Positions 8,585 to 17,508 of a stretch of DNA of 62,305 nucleotides are shown here, one piece after another (position 1 is the first letter of the stretch; each line of letters begins with the position of its first letter). The notes under the pieces were generated by a model that was given only the letters and a program-made list of their open reading frames with translations, searched no databases and was not told the DNA's origin. Location: the NCBI GenBank assembly GCA_018058545.1, contig JAGOZU010000009.1, positions 1 to 62,305 on the forward strand, written 5' to 3'. Position numbers and translations under genes: made by a program. Source of the DNA: Promineifilum sp. Lineage in GTDB: Bacteria > Chloroflexota > Anaerolineae > Promineifilales > Promineifilaceae.

Positions 8585-10102
8585 TCAGGCCAGCCAGAGC
8601 AGCAGCAAAACCAACCCCAGCAGCCATAGCAGGCCAAACTCGCCTTCGAGAATTGCGGCGGCGTCGGCAATTGCGTCGGCCGTTACCCGACCCAAATGGC
8701 GCAGACGATCCGAAAGTGCTTCTGACGGTCGAGCGTTGGAAAGTCTCTCGCCTGGTCGACCATCCAGCGTTCGTAATCCGGGGACGAAAAGTCCGAGTAG
8801 CACGCCCAGGATAGGTGGCAAGATGATAACTATCCAGGTGATGATGCTCACGCCGAAGCTCGCGAGACTGAACTGCAACAACCCGAGGATAGGCAAGAGC
8901 AGGCTCATGCCACGCAGCCAAGCCTCGCGGCCGGAGACGAATTCTTTCATTATCGCTCGGATGGTCAGAAAGATGGCCGCAAGCCACAGGCTTAGCAGGA
9001 CAACCAATGCCGTGACCAGCGCCCAGTTGCTCACCGCCTGCCAGACCTCATGGAGCGAAGACAGGGCGACAAATCCGGCGGTCAGTGGCAGACCAGCGAC
9101 GGCGGCATAGATGACAATGGAACCGATCAGGCCCGGCGATAGTCGGGAATAGCGTGCCGCGCCGGGAGTCGCGACCGATGGCTGAGCGACGAAAAGCGTG
9201 GCGATGATAGTCAGGATGGCGGGAGTGAATACCGCCAGCCGCACGGCCGACAGCATTGCATCGTCCGTGGCCCAGACGGCGGCAATGAGCACAATCCCCG
9301 ACAGGGCTGGACTGAGCGCTTTGACAAGGCGATCGACAGAGAAATGCCATGCTTGTGTCAGACCAATGATGAAACTTAAGAAAGCGAATACAGTGATCGC
9401 AATCATCTCAAGGTCTGTGGGAAGACTTGAACTCAAACCGGCGGCCAGCACGGCCGCGCCGGCGATGACAGGCAGGCTGTCCGTCATGAGGTTGAGGGTC
9501 ACGTCCCCGGATACGCCTCGTCGCCAGCTGCCGAATGGCCAAACCCCCAGCAGCATCGCCGCCGATGCTGTTGAAAGAAGCAGCTGTGCCGCCGGCCAGC
9601 CGGCCGCCAGCCATAACGGGAACAGAGAGATGAACGGCCAGAATGCGTGCCATGTTCCACCGGTATCCGCTTGTCCCTCAGATCGTCGGACCGCGAACCA
9701 CACCAGGGTGAAAAAGGCGATGGCCAGCACGCGCGAGCGGTCGTCGGCCGCCCAGACGATGGGTAGCACGGCGGCGGCCAACCCCAGAAGCCACGCCGGG
9801 CGAGTTCCCATGCCCATCGGGCTGTCGTCGCGCAGGACGGCATATACAACGGCCGCGAGCAATAACAGCAGGACGATCCCGGTCAGGCTCCAGGCCGTTT
9901 GGCCCACGGCCCATTGCCGCCCGAAAAGTGACGAGGCGGAGACGACCGAATTGGGCTGAAAGAAGAACCAGAGAGCGAAGGCCAGCAGGGTGGCGATCAG
10001 GGAAGTCGCCAAAAGGATCGGGTTTCGCCGCTCGGCCAGGTAACAAATGCCTGCGGCGATGATCAGGATGACCCAGAGAACGGCATAGGGTGCGAATGAC
10101 AT
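8585..10102 (-). CDS. Proton-conducting transporter-like membrane subunit (NuoL/M type), degenerate
   Basis: This 505-residue protein has about 14 membrane helices. The end ILEGEFGLLWLLGLVLLLLWL matches the LEGEGxLLW tail of hydrogenase-4/Mrp-like antiporter subunits, and LPLTAGFVALSSLHEVWQ matches the family's GLPLTAGF segment. The usual PFHxWLPDA signature is reduced to WPFGSWRRG at 188-196, and the conserved Lys that follows is Ile (PVIAGAAVL, 211-219). Key proton-path residues therefore appear lost. It is first in a minus-strand unit of three membrane genes and a NusG-like gene. A weak promoter candidate lies only about 10 bases upstream of the ATG. Confidence 0.65.
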   Translation of the reverse strand: MSFAPYAVLWVILIIAAGICYLAERRNPILLATSLIATLLAFALWFFFQPNSVVSASSLFGRQWAVGQTAWSLTGIVLLLLLAAVVYAVLRDDSPMGMGTRPAWLLGLAAAVLPIVWAADDRSRVLAIAFFTLVWFAVRRSEGQADTGGTWHAFWPFISLFPLWLAAGWPAAQLLLSTASAAMLLGVWPFGSWRRGVSGDVTLNLMTDSLPVIAGAAVLAAGLSSSLPTDLEMIAITVFAFLSFIIGLTQAWHFSVDRLVKALSPALSGIVLIAAVWATDDAMLSAVRLAVFTPAILTIIATLFVAQPSVATPGAARYSRLSPGLIGSIVIYAAVAGLPLTAGFVALSSLHEVWQAVSNWALVTALVVLLSLWLAAIFLTIRAIMKEFVSGREAWLRGMSLLLPILGLLQFSLASFGVSIITWIVIILPPILGVLLGLFVPGLRTLDGRPGERLSNARPSEALSDRLRHLGRVTADAIADAAAILEGEFGLLWLLGLVLLLLWLA

Positions 10103-10111
10103 CGAAGGCCG

Positions 10112-10140
10112 ATTTTAGGCCCGAAGCGCCTGGCAGGCAA
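10112..10140 (-). promoter_or_regulatory. Candidate promoter upstream of the complex-I-like membrane operon
   Basis: On the minus strand TTGCCT (10140-10135) is separated by 17 bp from TAAAAT (10117-10112). Transcription would start within a few bases of the ATG at 10102, implying a nearly leaderless mRNA. The match is moderate and could be chance. Confidence 0.3.
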
Positions 10141-10196
10141 AGCGACTTCAGGAAAGCATAAGATTCAAGCGGCGCGAGGATGAGGCCCGGTGCAGC

Positions 10197-11042
10197 CTAG
10201 TTCGGGCTGTGGATCGTGCCCAATTCAGGCGGGGGGCTAGACCGAACCAGTCGTGGAGCGGTTTCCACGCGCCGTATCGCGCTGAGGATGGACGGCAAGG
10301 CCCGGCGCGTCGCCTCCTCCCCCAGGGCGATCAGTTGCGCATATTCGGAGAACTTGAAGTAGGACATCCTCTTCATCTCAGGCACGATGAGGCAATCGCA
10401 TTCATCGCTGCCGTTGCCGGCATTTCTGATCAGGGTTTCGATGGCGGCGATCCCCAAGCTGAAGGGGCCGAGACGGGGGCGCAGGGCGGGCATGAAGATA
10501 TCGACGCCAATCACATAGTCGGCGCCCAGGAGTCGGGCCACATCGGCGGGGATGTTGTCGGTGATACCGCCGTCAACCAGAATACGGTCACCGATCTCCA
10601 CCGGCGGGACGAAGCCGGGCACGGAGCAACTGGCCCGGACGGCGGTGGTCAGGCGGCCCTTTTGCAGCACAACGCGCTTGCCGGTGTTCAGATCGCTGGC
10701 CACTGCCGCAAAGGGGATGGCCAGATCCTCTACCTCAAACTCGCCGACGTTATCGATGAACCAATTTTCGAGTTGCTTGAAGGTGACGAGTCCGCCGGCC
10801 GAGAAGAAGGGGCGGGAGACTTGCCACCAGCCGGTGCGGGCGGCGATGTTCCGCAGCTCGTCGACCTCCAGGCCGGCACAGTAGGAAGCCCCAATCAAGG
10901 CGCCGATACTGGTTCCGGCGATGCAGTCGATGGGCACGCCGGCTCGCTCCAGCTCGGAGAGGACGCCGACGTGGGCGATCCCGCGGGCCACTCCGCCACC
11001 CAGCGCCAAGCCTATCTTCAGCCGCCCGTTATTACTGTTCAT
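10197..11042 (-). CDS. Patatin-like phospholipase (RssA/NTE family)
   Basis: A Ser-Asp dyad lipid acyl hydrolase of 281 residues. The oxyanion loop is GGGVARG (15-21), the nucleophile Ser45 lies in GTSIG (43-47), and the second catalytic residue is Asp157 in VDGGITDN. AVRASCSVPGFVPPVE is typical of bacterial RssA/YlbK-type proteins. There is no signal peptide, so it acts in the cytoplasm or at the inner membrane face. The ATG at 11040-11042 is preferred to an upstream TTG (11075) because MNSNNGRLKIGLALGGG matches usual family starts; neither has a clear ribosome-binding site. The gene stands alone. Confidence 0.88.
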   Translation of the reverse strand: MNSNNGRLKIGLALGGGVARGIAHVGVLSELERAGVPIDCIAGTSIGALIGASYCAGLEVDELRNIAARTGWWQVSRPFFSAGGLVTFKQLENWFIDNVGEFEVEDLAIPFAAVASDLNTGKRVVLQKGRLTTAVRASCSVPGFVPPVEIGDRILVDGGITDNIPADVARLLGADYVIGVDIFMPALRPRLGPFSLGIAAIETLIRNAGNGSDECDCLIVPEMKRMSYFKFSEYAQLIALGEEATRRALPSILSAIRRVETAPRLVRSSPPPELGTIHSPN

Positions 11043-11130
11043 GGCACAATATGTATTGTCAGAAGGTGCGATCAACGACCCGATGAGGTCGTGAACTTAT
11101 TGCGACTGCAAATCTATTGCGACCGAATTC

Positions 11131-11541
11131 TTATTGCGGCCAATCCGTATCCACTTTCATCGCCGCGGCCACCAGCTCGGTCGCCGCCTTGGGCGCCTTG
11201 AGCACGGTCATCATATTGCCCTTGAGCTTGAGTTGGCCGGACATGATGCCGCGGATCGGGTCGATCTTCTTCTCCATGACCTTGCGCCAGGTGTCGATGC
11301 TGGCGCTCAATTCGAAGGCGACCTTTTTGGAGGCAGGATCCTCGACGACATAGGCGTCGCGGGCCTTGCCGTGCCAGAGGTCCAGGTACAAATAGGTATC
11401 CTTTGGGACGCCTGCGCCGGCGGTGGTGATGAAGTAGAAATCCCCTTCCCATTTCGAGGCGGCTTTGGCATAAGCATCGCTGTTGTTCACGGCGTCCATC
11501 AATGCCTTGCCCCATTCGTCGGTTGCAAACTTAATCCCCAT
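11131..11541 (-). CDS. SCP2 sterol-binding domain protein
   Basis: The 136-residue protein is essentially one SCP2 lipid-binding fold. YVVEDPASKKVAFELSASIDTW is followed by the characteristic DPIRGIMSGQLKLKGNM helix-strand segment. Such proteins bind fatty acyl chains or other hydrophobic ligands in the cytoplasm. GGAGG precedes the ATG by nine bases, supporting the start. It sits between a patatin and an enoyl-CoA hydratase on the same strand, so a lipid or acyl-CoA role is plausible. A second SCP2 gene lies at 22775-23206. Confidence 0.85.
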   Translation of the reverse strand: MGIKFATDEWGKALMDAVNNSDAYAKAASKWEGDFYFITTAGAGVPKDTYLYLDLWHGKARDAYVVEDPASKKVAFELSASIDTWRKVMEKKIDPIRGIMSGQLKLKGNMMTVLKAPKAATELVAAAMKVDTDWPQ

Positions 11542-11683
11542 CTTGATTGCCTCCCAAATTTCGCCATCAGTACGATTTATTGCTTGTAAGATAGCATATC
11601 CGGCTCGATGCGGCCACTTTACACTCTAAACCAGGGCTTGGCGATGATCGACCTAAAAGGTGACGGCGGTCGCGAATCATGGC

Positions 11684-12475
11684 CTAGCGCCCTTTGAAAT
11701 CTGGCGGCCGTCGAGTCATGAACGCTTGCGCGCCTTCCAGGAAATCCTCGGTGGCGAACAACTGACTTTGGGCCCAGCCCTCCAGCATCAGGCCGCGGTC
11801 GATATCGGCCAGCCCGTCGATGACGCGCTTGGCCATGCCTACGGCCAGGGGCGCGGCCTGGGCGATCTCGGCCGCCAGCGCCTCGCCTTTGGCAGCAAGC
11901 TCCTCGCGGGGCACGACATAATTGACGATCCCCCACTTCTCGGCGGTCAAGGCGTCCAGGCGACGGCCGGTGAAGATCAATTCCTTGGCGCGCGCCGGAC
12001 CGACAAGCCGCGTCAATCGGGTCGTGCCGCCCACGTCGGGGATGATGCCCAGCAATGTCTCCGGCAGGCCCAACGCCGTGTTCTCAGCGGCGATCCGCAG
12101 GTCGCAGGCCAGCGCCAGCTCGAAGGCCAGGCCCAGGCAGTGGCCGTGCAGCAAGGCGATCGTCGGTATTTCCAGCCGCTCCAGCCGGGTCAATACTCCC
12201 TGGAACTCATCGGTGATGGAGCGCATCCGCTGTTGCCAGTGAGGGCCGTGGGTTTGCGCCAGCCCCAGCAGGGCGGAGACGTCGATACCCGCTGAAAAGC
12301 TCTCGCCCTCGCCGCGGATGAGGACGGCGCGGATTCCCGGCGTGCGATTGGCGGCCGTGATGGCGTCGTCAAACGCCTTAAATAGCTCCAGACTGATGGC
12401 GTTGCGCTTTTCCGGCCGGTTAAGAGCGATCTCGAACAGACCGTCGCGCTGCTGTGTGGTGACCAACTCGCTCAT
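11684..12475 (-). CDS. Enoyl-CoA hydratase/isomerase (crotonase family)
   Basis: The 263-residue enzyme hydrates or isomerises enoyl-CoA thioesters. Crotonase motifs are in place: FSAGIDVSALL (60-70) and GHCLGLAFELALACD (111-125) form the oxyanion hole. Glu119 and Glu139 (in GLPETLLGIIPDVGGTTRLTR-like sequence) match the two catalytic glutamates of true hydratases. GGGAGG stands seven bases before the ATG at 12473-12475, making this start clear. It lies just after an intrinsic terminator of the upstream YccF gene, so it should have its own promoter. The physiological substrate is not evident. Confidence 0.88.
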   Translation of the reverse strand: MSELVTTQQRDGLFEIALNRPEKRNAISLELFKAFDDAITAANRTPGIRAVLIRGEGESFSAGIDVSALLGLAQTHGPHWQQRMRSITDEFQGVLTRLERLEIPTIALLHGHCLGLAFELALACDLRIAAENTALGLPETLLGIIPDVGGTTRLTRLVGPARAKELIFTGRRLDALTAEKWGIVNYVVPREELAAKGEALAAEIAQAAPLAVGMAKRVIDGLADIDRGLMLEGWAQSQLFATEDFLEGAQAFMTRRPPDFKGR

Positions 12476-12495
12476 GGCTACCTCCCTTGTCAAAT

Positions 12496-12559
12496 AAAAA
12501 AAGACCGCGGTTTCAGCCGATTGTGCCACAGGGGCGACAATCAGTCGAAATCGCGGTCT
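12496..12559 (-). terminator. Intrinsic terminator downstream of the YccF gene
   Basis: Two arms, 12534-12559 and 12502-12527, form a long imperfect hairpin of about 25 bp with a few G-U and mismatched pairs. It ends in AGACCGCG pairing. On the minus strand it is followed by seven T residues (12502-12496). It lies 46 bp past the YccF stop and just upstream of the enoyl-CoA hydratase ribosome-binding site, separating the two transcripts. Confidence 0.8.
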
Positions 12560-12605
12560 GTTGATTGACCTCGATGCGCGCCGGGTGCGATCGATATCTC
12601 GACGG

Positions 12606-12974
12606 CTACTCCAGTCGGTAGCTGAACGGCGCGAACGCCACCGGGATCAGCTTGATGTGTTGCGCGGCAAAGGGGATGCCGATGATCGTGATCGCCAGCA
12701 CGCCGGCACTGATCAGATGGGCCAGGGCGATCTCCCAGCCGAACAACAGGATCCAAATGATGTTGAGCATCAGCGACAGGCAGCCTTCGCCTCGCGCGGT
12801 TGGGATGATTGTCTTGCCGAACGGGGTCAGCGTGGCGACGCCCAGTTGCATGGCTTTCACGCCGAACGGAATGCCGATGATGGTGAGGCAAAGCAGGAAG
12901 CCGCCCAGGATGTAGCCCACGCCGGCGATCAGCCCGCCAAAGATTAACCAGATGATATTACCTAAAAAACTCAT
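12606..12974 (-). CDS. YccF-family inner membrane protein
   Basis: The 122-residue protein has two copies of the YccF motif. The first is around LLCLTIIGIPFGVKAMQLG, preceded by NIIWLIFGG. The second is around VLAITIIGIPFAAQHIKLIP, preceded by NIIWILLFGWEIAL. Each repeat contributes membrane helices with the IIGIPF signature. YccF proteins are small inner-membrane proteins of unclear function. GAGGAG stands right before the ATG. A strong terminator follows the gene, so it is probably monocistronic. Confidence 0.9.
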   Translation of the reverse strand: MSFLGNIIWLIFGGLIAGVGYILGGFLLCLTIIGIPFGVKAMQLGVATLTPFGKTIIPTARGEGCLSLMLNIIWILLFGWEIALAHLISAGVLAITIIGIPFAAQHIKLIPVAFAPFSYRLE

Positions 12975-13107
12975 TGCTCCTCTATTGGCCGGATAAACTG
13001 TTGCTTGATGGTGTCGTTATCCGGCATCAATACTCATTACGCAGGAGACAGGATTAAGTTTCCTGGTTCCGACGGTCAACCGGTTTCGCCCAATCAGATC
13101 GATGGAC

Positions 13108-13113
13108 TATAAT
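13108..13113 (+). promoter_or_regulatory. Candidate -10 element upstream of the DUF255 gene
   Basis: A perfect TATAAT lies 85 bp before the ATG at 13198. The -35 position (13085-13090, TTCGCC) is poor, so the promoter call rests on the -10 alone. GAGGAG at the end of the leader is the ribosome-binding site. Confidence 0.35.
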
Positions 13114-13197
13114 GCCCGGACGCGGCCGTGGGGCGATGATAGGGATGGTGACCATGAGCCAAGCCGAATATCGCCCGAGCGACCCGAGGAGTGATGT

Positions 13198-15258
13198 ATG
13201 ACCAACCGATTGGCCGGTGAGACTAGCCCCTATTTGCGCCAGCATGCCGAAAACCCGGTCGACTGGTACCCGTGGGGCGAAGAGGCGCTGCAACGCGCCC
13301 GCGACGAAGACAAGCCCATCCTGCTGAGCATCGGCTATGCCGCTTGTCACTGGTGTCATGTCATGGCCCATGAATCTTTCGAAGATCCGGCGACGGCCGA
13401 GATCATGAATCGATATTATGTCAATATAAAGGTCGATCGCGAGGAGCGGCCCGACCTCGACAGCATCTACATGAGCGCGGTGCAGGCGATGACCGGCCAG
13501 GGCGGTTGGCCGATGACGGTGATAGCGACGCCTGACGGACGGCCGTTCTTTGGTGGAACTTACTATCCGCCCGTTCCGCGCCACGGCATGCCCGCCTTCA
13601 AGCAGGTGTTGCTGGCGGTGGCTGACGCCTGGAGCAAGCGGCGCGAGGAGATCGAGCGCAGCGCCGGGGAGATCGCCGTCCATCTGCAAGAAATCTCATC
13701 GGCCGAGGCATTTGGTGGCGGCGGCGTCCTGAACGCCGATCTGATTGACCGGGCGCTCGACGGGCTGCTGCACACGTTCGACGCCAAGTTGGGCGGCTTC
13801 GGCCAGGCCCCCAAGTTCCCGCCGTCGATGACGCTGGAGTTTCTGTTGCGCGTGCATGCGCAGCGGGGCGACGCGATGGCCCTGCGTATGGTGGAGTACA
13901 CGCTGACCATGATGGCTCGCGGCGGCCTCTACGACCAGATCGGCGGCGGCTTTGCGCGCTATTCGACCGACGACCGCTGGCTGGTTCCCCATTTTGAAAA
14001 GATGCTCTATGACAATGCCTTGCTGGCGCGGGTTTACCTCCATGCCTGGCAGGTGACGGGCAAGCCGCTCTACCGGCGCATTGTGGAAGAGACGCTGGAC
14101 TTCGTTGTCCGCGAGATGCGCCACGAGTCGGGCGGATTCTACAGCAGCTACGACGCCGACAGCGAGGGCGAGGAGGGCAAGTTCTACGTTTGGTCGGCGG
14201 CCGAGATTCGCGCTGCCCTAGGCCCCGACGCCGACCTGTTCATGGTTGCCTATGACGTCAGTGATCGAGGCAACTGGGAAGGCCGCAACATCCTGAACCG
14301 CCCGCGCGACCCGGCCGAGGTCGCCGCCTTGTACGAGCTGGATGAGGCCGAGCTGGAGCGACGTCTGGCGGCGAATCGACAGACTCTCTATGCTGTGCGC
14401 GCCAGCCGCATTTGGCCAGGGCTGGATGACAAGGTGCTGACCGCCTGGAACGGTCTGATGCTGGCCGCCTTTGCCGAAGCCGGGCGAGCGCTGAATCGGC
14501 CCGACTACACCGAAATCGCCACCCGGAACGCCGAATTTCTGTGGGCGAATCTGCGACAGGACGACGGCCGCCTGCTGCGCTCGTGGAAGGCGGGGGCGGG
14601 GGCGCGTTACAACGGCTATCTGGAGGATTACGCTTTCCTGGCCGGCGGCTTGCTGGCCCTCTACCGGACGACGTTTGAGCCGCGCTGGTTTGTCTGGGCG
14701 CGGGAACTGGCCGACCGGATGATGATCCACTTCAGTGACGGCGCCGGGGGCGGCTTCTATGACACCTCCGACGACCATGAAACGTTGCTCCACCGACCCA
14801 AGGATTTGCAGGACAACGCCACGCCCAGCGGCAACAGCATGGCGGCGCAGGTGTTGCTACTGATGGGCCTCTACACCGGCGAGGGCGGCTATTGGGACAC
14901 GGCCGAAGCGATGGTCGCGGCCCTCAGCGACCCGATGGCTCGCTATCCCGGCGCGTTCTCGCAATGGCTTGCCGCGGCGACGCTCATCCTGGGGCAACCA
15001 CAGGAGGTGGCCATTGCCGGGAACCCCGGCGCGGCCGACACTCAGGCGCTGCTGGATGTGGTGAACGGCCGCTATCGGCCCGATCTGGTTGTGGCTGTGG
15101 GCGATGACGCGGCCGCCGGGATTATCCCGCTGCTTGCCGACCGGCCGCGCATTGACGGCCGGGCGACAGCCTACGTGTGTCGCCGGTTTGTCTGCCGTTT
15201 GCCGGTGAACGAGCCGGGGGCGCTGGCAGAGCAACTCGACGGCGCGGCCGCCGGTTGA
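13198..15258 (+). CDS. Thioredoxin-fold DUF255 protein (YyaL/SPATA20 family)
   Basis: The 686-residue protein begins with the family hallmark [22 protein letters not shown] thioredoxin-like domain follows with CHWCHVM (Cys50, Cys53) and [21 protein letters not shown]. The rest is an alpha/alpha-barrel, N-acylglucosamine-2-epimerase-like domain (about 190-600, with [15 protein letters not shown] and [13 protein letters not shown]). Family length is 650-750, so the gene is complete. Biochemical function is not established for the family; a redox role or carbohydrate binding has been proposed. It faces the WecG gene with only 17 bp between stops. Confidence 0.92.
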   Translation: MTNRLAGETSPYLRQHAENPVDWYPWGEEALQRARDEDKPILLSIGYAACHWCHVMAHESFEDPATAEIMNRYYVNIKVDREERPDLDSIYMSAVQAMTGQGGWPMTVIATPDGRPFFGGTYYPPVPRHGMPAFKQVLLAVADAWSKRREEIERSAGEIAVHLQEISSAEAFGGGGVLNADLIDRALDGLLHTFDAKLGGFGQAPKFPPSMTLEFLLRVHAQRGDAMALRMVEYTLTMMARGGLYDQIGGGFARYSTDDRWLVPHFEKMLYDNALLARVYLHAWQVTGKPLYRRIVEETLDFVVREMRHESGGFYSSYDADSEGEEGKFYVWSAAEIRAALGPDADLFMVAYDVSDRGNWEGRNILNRPRDPAEVAALYELDEAELERRLAANRQTLYAVRASRIWPGLDDKVLTAWNGLMLAAFAEAGRALNRPDYTEIATRNAEFLWANLRQDDGRLLRSWKAGAGARYNGYLEDYAFLAGGLLALYRTTFEPRWFVWARELADRMMIHFSDGAGGGFYDTSDDHETLLHRPKDLQDNATPSGNSMAAQVLLLMGLYTGEGGYWDTAEAMVAALSDPMARYPGAFSQWLAAATLILGQPQEVAIAGNPGAADTQALLDVVNGRYRPDLVVAVGDDAAAGIIPLLADRPRIDGRATAYVCRRFVCRLPVNEPGALAEQLDGAAAG

Positions 15259-15275
15259 CTGTTGCGCCAACCCAA

Positions 15276-16034
15276 TCAGCGGCGGCCGAAGAAGCGCTCC
15301 CGTAATACTCGAGCCAGAAAAACGGGATTGCCGACCAGGTAACGTTGCCAGAGTCGGCCCGGTTCAATGACGAGCCTGCCTAGCCATTCCAGGCCATTGT
15401 TGGTCATCCAGGTTGGTGCACGTCTGAGATTACCCGACAAATACTCAAACACTGCGCCACCGGTCAGGGCAATGTTGGCGTCAATGCGACCCCAGTTATC
15501 ATGCAACCATCGCTCCTGTACCGGCATACCCATGCCGACAACGAGGATGTTTGGCCGTTTCTCGTTGATTTCGCGTATTACTGCCTCGTTCTCGGGATGC
15601 CCGGTCTCTTTCTCAAAGTAGCCATCGCGGGTGCCGATAATCTTCAGTTTAGGGATTCGCTCCTGCATGCGCTCGGCTGCTCGTTGGGCGACGCCCGGCC
15701 CGGCACCCAGGAAGTAGAGTGTGTAGCCGTGCTCGGCGGCAAATTCGCCTAATTGCCACATCCAGTCGGCATAGGTGATGCGTTCCGGGATATGATGACC
15801 CAACAGGCGTGCGCCCAGGATGACGCCGGCCCCGTCACAAAAGACGATCTCAGCATCGTTCAGCGCATCCTGAAGCCAGGGGTTTTGGGCGGCAAGGTTA
15901 AGGCCGTGCACATTAACGTTCAGGACTTGCGCCCGTTTACCTTCTTCGATCAGGTCAGCCAATTGTGCGTGAAGTTCCGCCACGGTAAGGGGATGAACTT
16001 GCACGCCGAGGATGTTAATAGGAGTTTTTGCCAT
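15276..16034 (-). CDS. WecG/TagA/CpsF family glycosyltransferase (GT26)
   Basis: This 252-residue enzyme transfers an N-acetylmannosamine or similar sugar to a lipid-linked primer. Family motifs are NVNVHGLNLA (39-48), VFCDGAGVILGARLLG (64-79, with the probable catalytic Asp67), YFLGAGPGVAQRAAE, and PNILVVGMGMPVQERWL. The C-terminal RRAPTWMTNNGLEWLGRL segment binds the membrane or acceptor. It is the last gene of the minus-strand polysaccharide operon starting at 22.7 kb, 43 bp after the polymerase/ligase gene. The sugar it uses is not deducible by eye. Confidence 0.9.
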   Translation of the reverse strand: MAKTPINILGVQVHPLTVAELHAQLADLIEEGKRAQVLNVNVHGLNLAAQNPWLQDALNDAEIVFCDGAGVILGARLLGHHIPERITYADWMWQLGEFAAEHGYTLYFLGAGPGVAQRAAERMQERIPKLKIIGTRDGYFEKETGHPENEAVIREINEKRPNILVVGMGMPVQERWLHDNWGRIDANIALTGGAVFEYLSGNLRRAPTWMTNNGLEWLGRLVIEPGRLWQRYLVGNPVFLARVLRERFFGRR

Positions 16035-16077
16035 TCTTTACCTGGTTGAGCCGATAGATGAGGTATGATCATCTTGT

Positions 16078-17442
16078 CTATGAAGCCATCGGCGGCGCCA
16101 GACTCTCTTTGGCCGTGATAACCATCCCCCAGAAGATCCACACGATAAACATTAGAGACTGATCCCACCACCACGAGTCGGCTAACTCGCGGATATTGAA
16201 CGCCAGAAATGATGTAGCTACGACGATCCAAAACGAGGCCAAGAAACGATCGTTGTGTTTTTCTCTCATGCCCCGGATCGCCTGTTTCCATAGAGAAAGC
16301 CAAAGCATAATGTAAAGGATCATGCCGACGATTCCGTGTTGGAAGAACATCCCCAAGAGGCTGCTGTGTGTCCCGGCCGAGTAGGCGTTTGAGGTACCGG
16401 TAATTCGGACAGGCACCCCCCACCCGGCGATTGGATGCACCGGTAAGAGTCGCAAAGTTACAACGTAGATATTGAGGCGCTCGATAAAGCTTGCTGGCCG
16501 CAAGTCGATGAAAAAACCTTCGAAAGCGTTATAGATCGGTTTCTGAAGAAGATATACCAGAAGAAGAATTATGCCCGTGATGGCTAAGGCTAGCCCAATG
16601 GTTAAGAGAAGATACCTCTTGCGCAGGATGCCGGCGTGGAGCGCCCAATAAAAAAGGATGGCGACTGCGAGAGCTACATAGGCGATTCGTGATTCTGTGA
16701 AAATCAGACATAGAAGCAAGCCGATAGTTATCGCTGTCAATAGGGAACGATAGAGGCCACTGGAAACTTTTGCCTGCCAATAAGAGAACGGTATGAGAAT
16801 AAGGCAGAGCATGCTGAGCGAACTGAAAGTTAATGAGAATCCCCGGATCCGGAATGGCAATAGCCCCTCTTGTTCGATCGAAAGATCGCCGAAGGAACGA
16901 ATTGCAATCGATTTAAAGAAGACGGATGATTCCACCAACGATGACGGCAGGATCAGGCCGAACGCCGATGTGAAGCTTCCCCGCCAGATCCCTGACAGAT
17001 ATATAGCCCCTGCCATAGCCATGTAGGCAGCCATTATGATCAATGCTATTACCAGATTCTGCCAATCAGCGCGGGTTTTCACGCAGTTGATAACCAGGAT
17101 GAGAAAGATGGCTTGAGACCAGATCGTGGCTATGTCTTTGAGGAAAATATCCAAATAATTCCGATCAAGCCACAAGAGTGGCGCAAACCACCAGATAGCC
17201 AGCGCCAAGGCGAATAAGCCGGTCGTATTAATCCGAACTTGCCAGTTAGATCTGAGAAGAAAGCGTATTAGCTCGAAGATTAGAAAGAACGGCAGAAGGA
17301 TTTGTTCGATTCCCAACACCCACCAGAGTGGCCATAGTAGAGCGTAATACAATATGTTCCGAACGAAAGATGTGGTTACGAAAGGCACACGTATCCGGAT
17401 CGGATCTGCCTGGTTGGCGAGTGGCGAAATTGTCGTTCCCAT
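16078..17442 (-). CDS. O-antigen polymerase/ligase-like membrane protein (Wzy/WaaL family)
   Basis: The 454-residue protein has about 11 membrane helices and one large extracytoplasmic loop (near 330-385). The loop contains HPIAGWGVPVRI and NAYSAGTHSSLLGMF, the Wzy_C-type signature in which His/Arg residues contact the undecaprenyl-linked glycan. Such proteins polymerise repeat units or ligate finished chains. The adjacent chain-length regulator and flippase-like genes favour a polymerase role here. Base composition is more AT-rich than in neighbouring housekeeping genes, as is usual for variable polysaccharide loci. Confidence 0.8.
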   Translation of the reverse strand: MGTTISPLANQADPIRIRVPFVTTSFVRNILYYALLWPLWWVLGIEQILLPFFLIFELIRFLLRSNWQVRINTTGLFALALAIWWFAPLLWLDRNYLDIFLKDIATIWSQAIFLILVINCVKTRADWQNLVIALIIMAAYMAMAGAIYLSGIWRGSFTSAFGLILPSSLVESSVFFKSIAIRSFGDLSIEQEGLLPFRIRGFSLTFSSLSMLCLILIPFSYWQAKVSSGLYRSLLTAITIGLLLCLIFTESRIAYVALAVAILFYWALHAGILRKRYLLLTIGLALAITGIILLLVYLLQKPIYNAFEGFFIDLRPASFIERLNIYVVTLRLLPVHPIAGWGVPVRITGTSNAYSAGTHSSLLGMFFQHGIVGMILYIMLWLSLWKQAIRGMREKHNDRFLASFWIVVATSFLAFNIRELADSWWWDQSLMFIVWIFWGMVITAKESLAPPMAS

Positions 17443-17508
17443 GACCTATCTGTTTTCCAGCGTCGAATGGTTTCTGATTTCCAGACCTAATGGATGAAGG
17501 GCCGTGAT

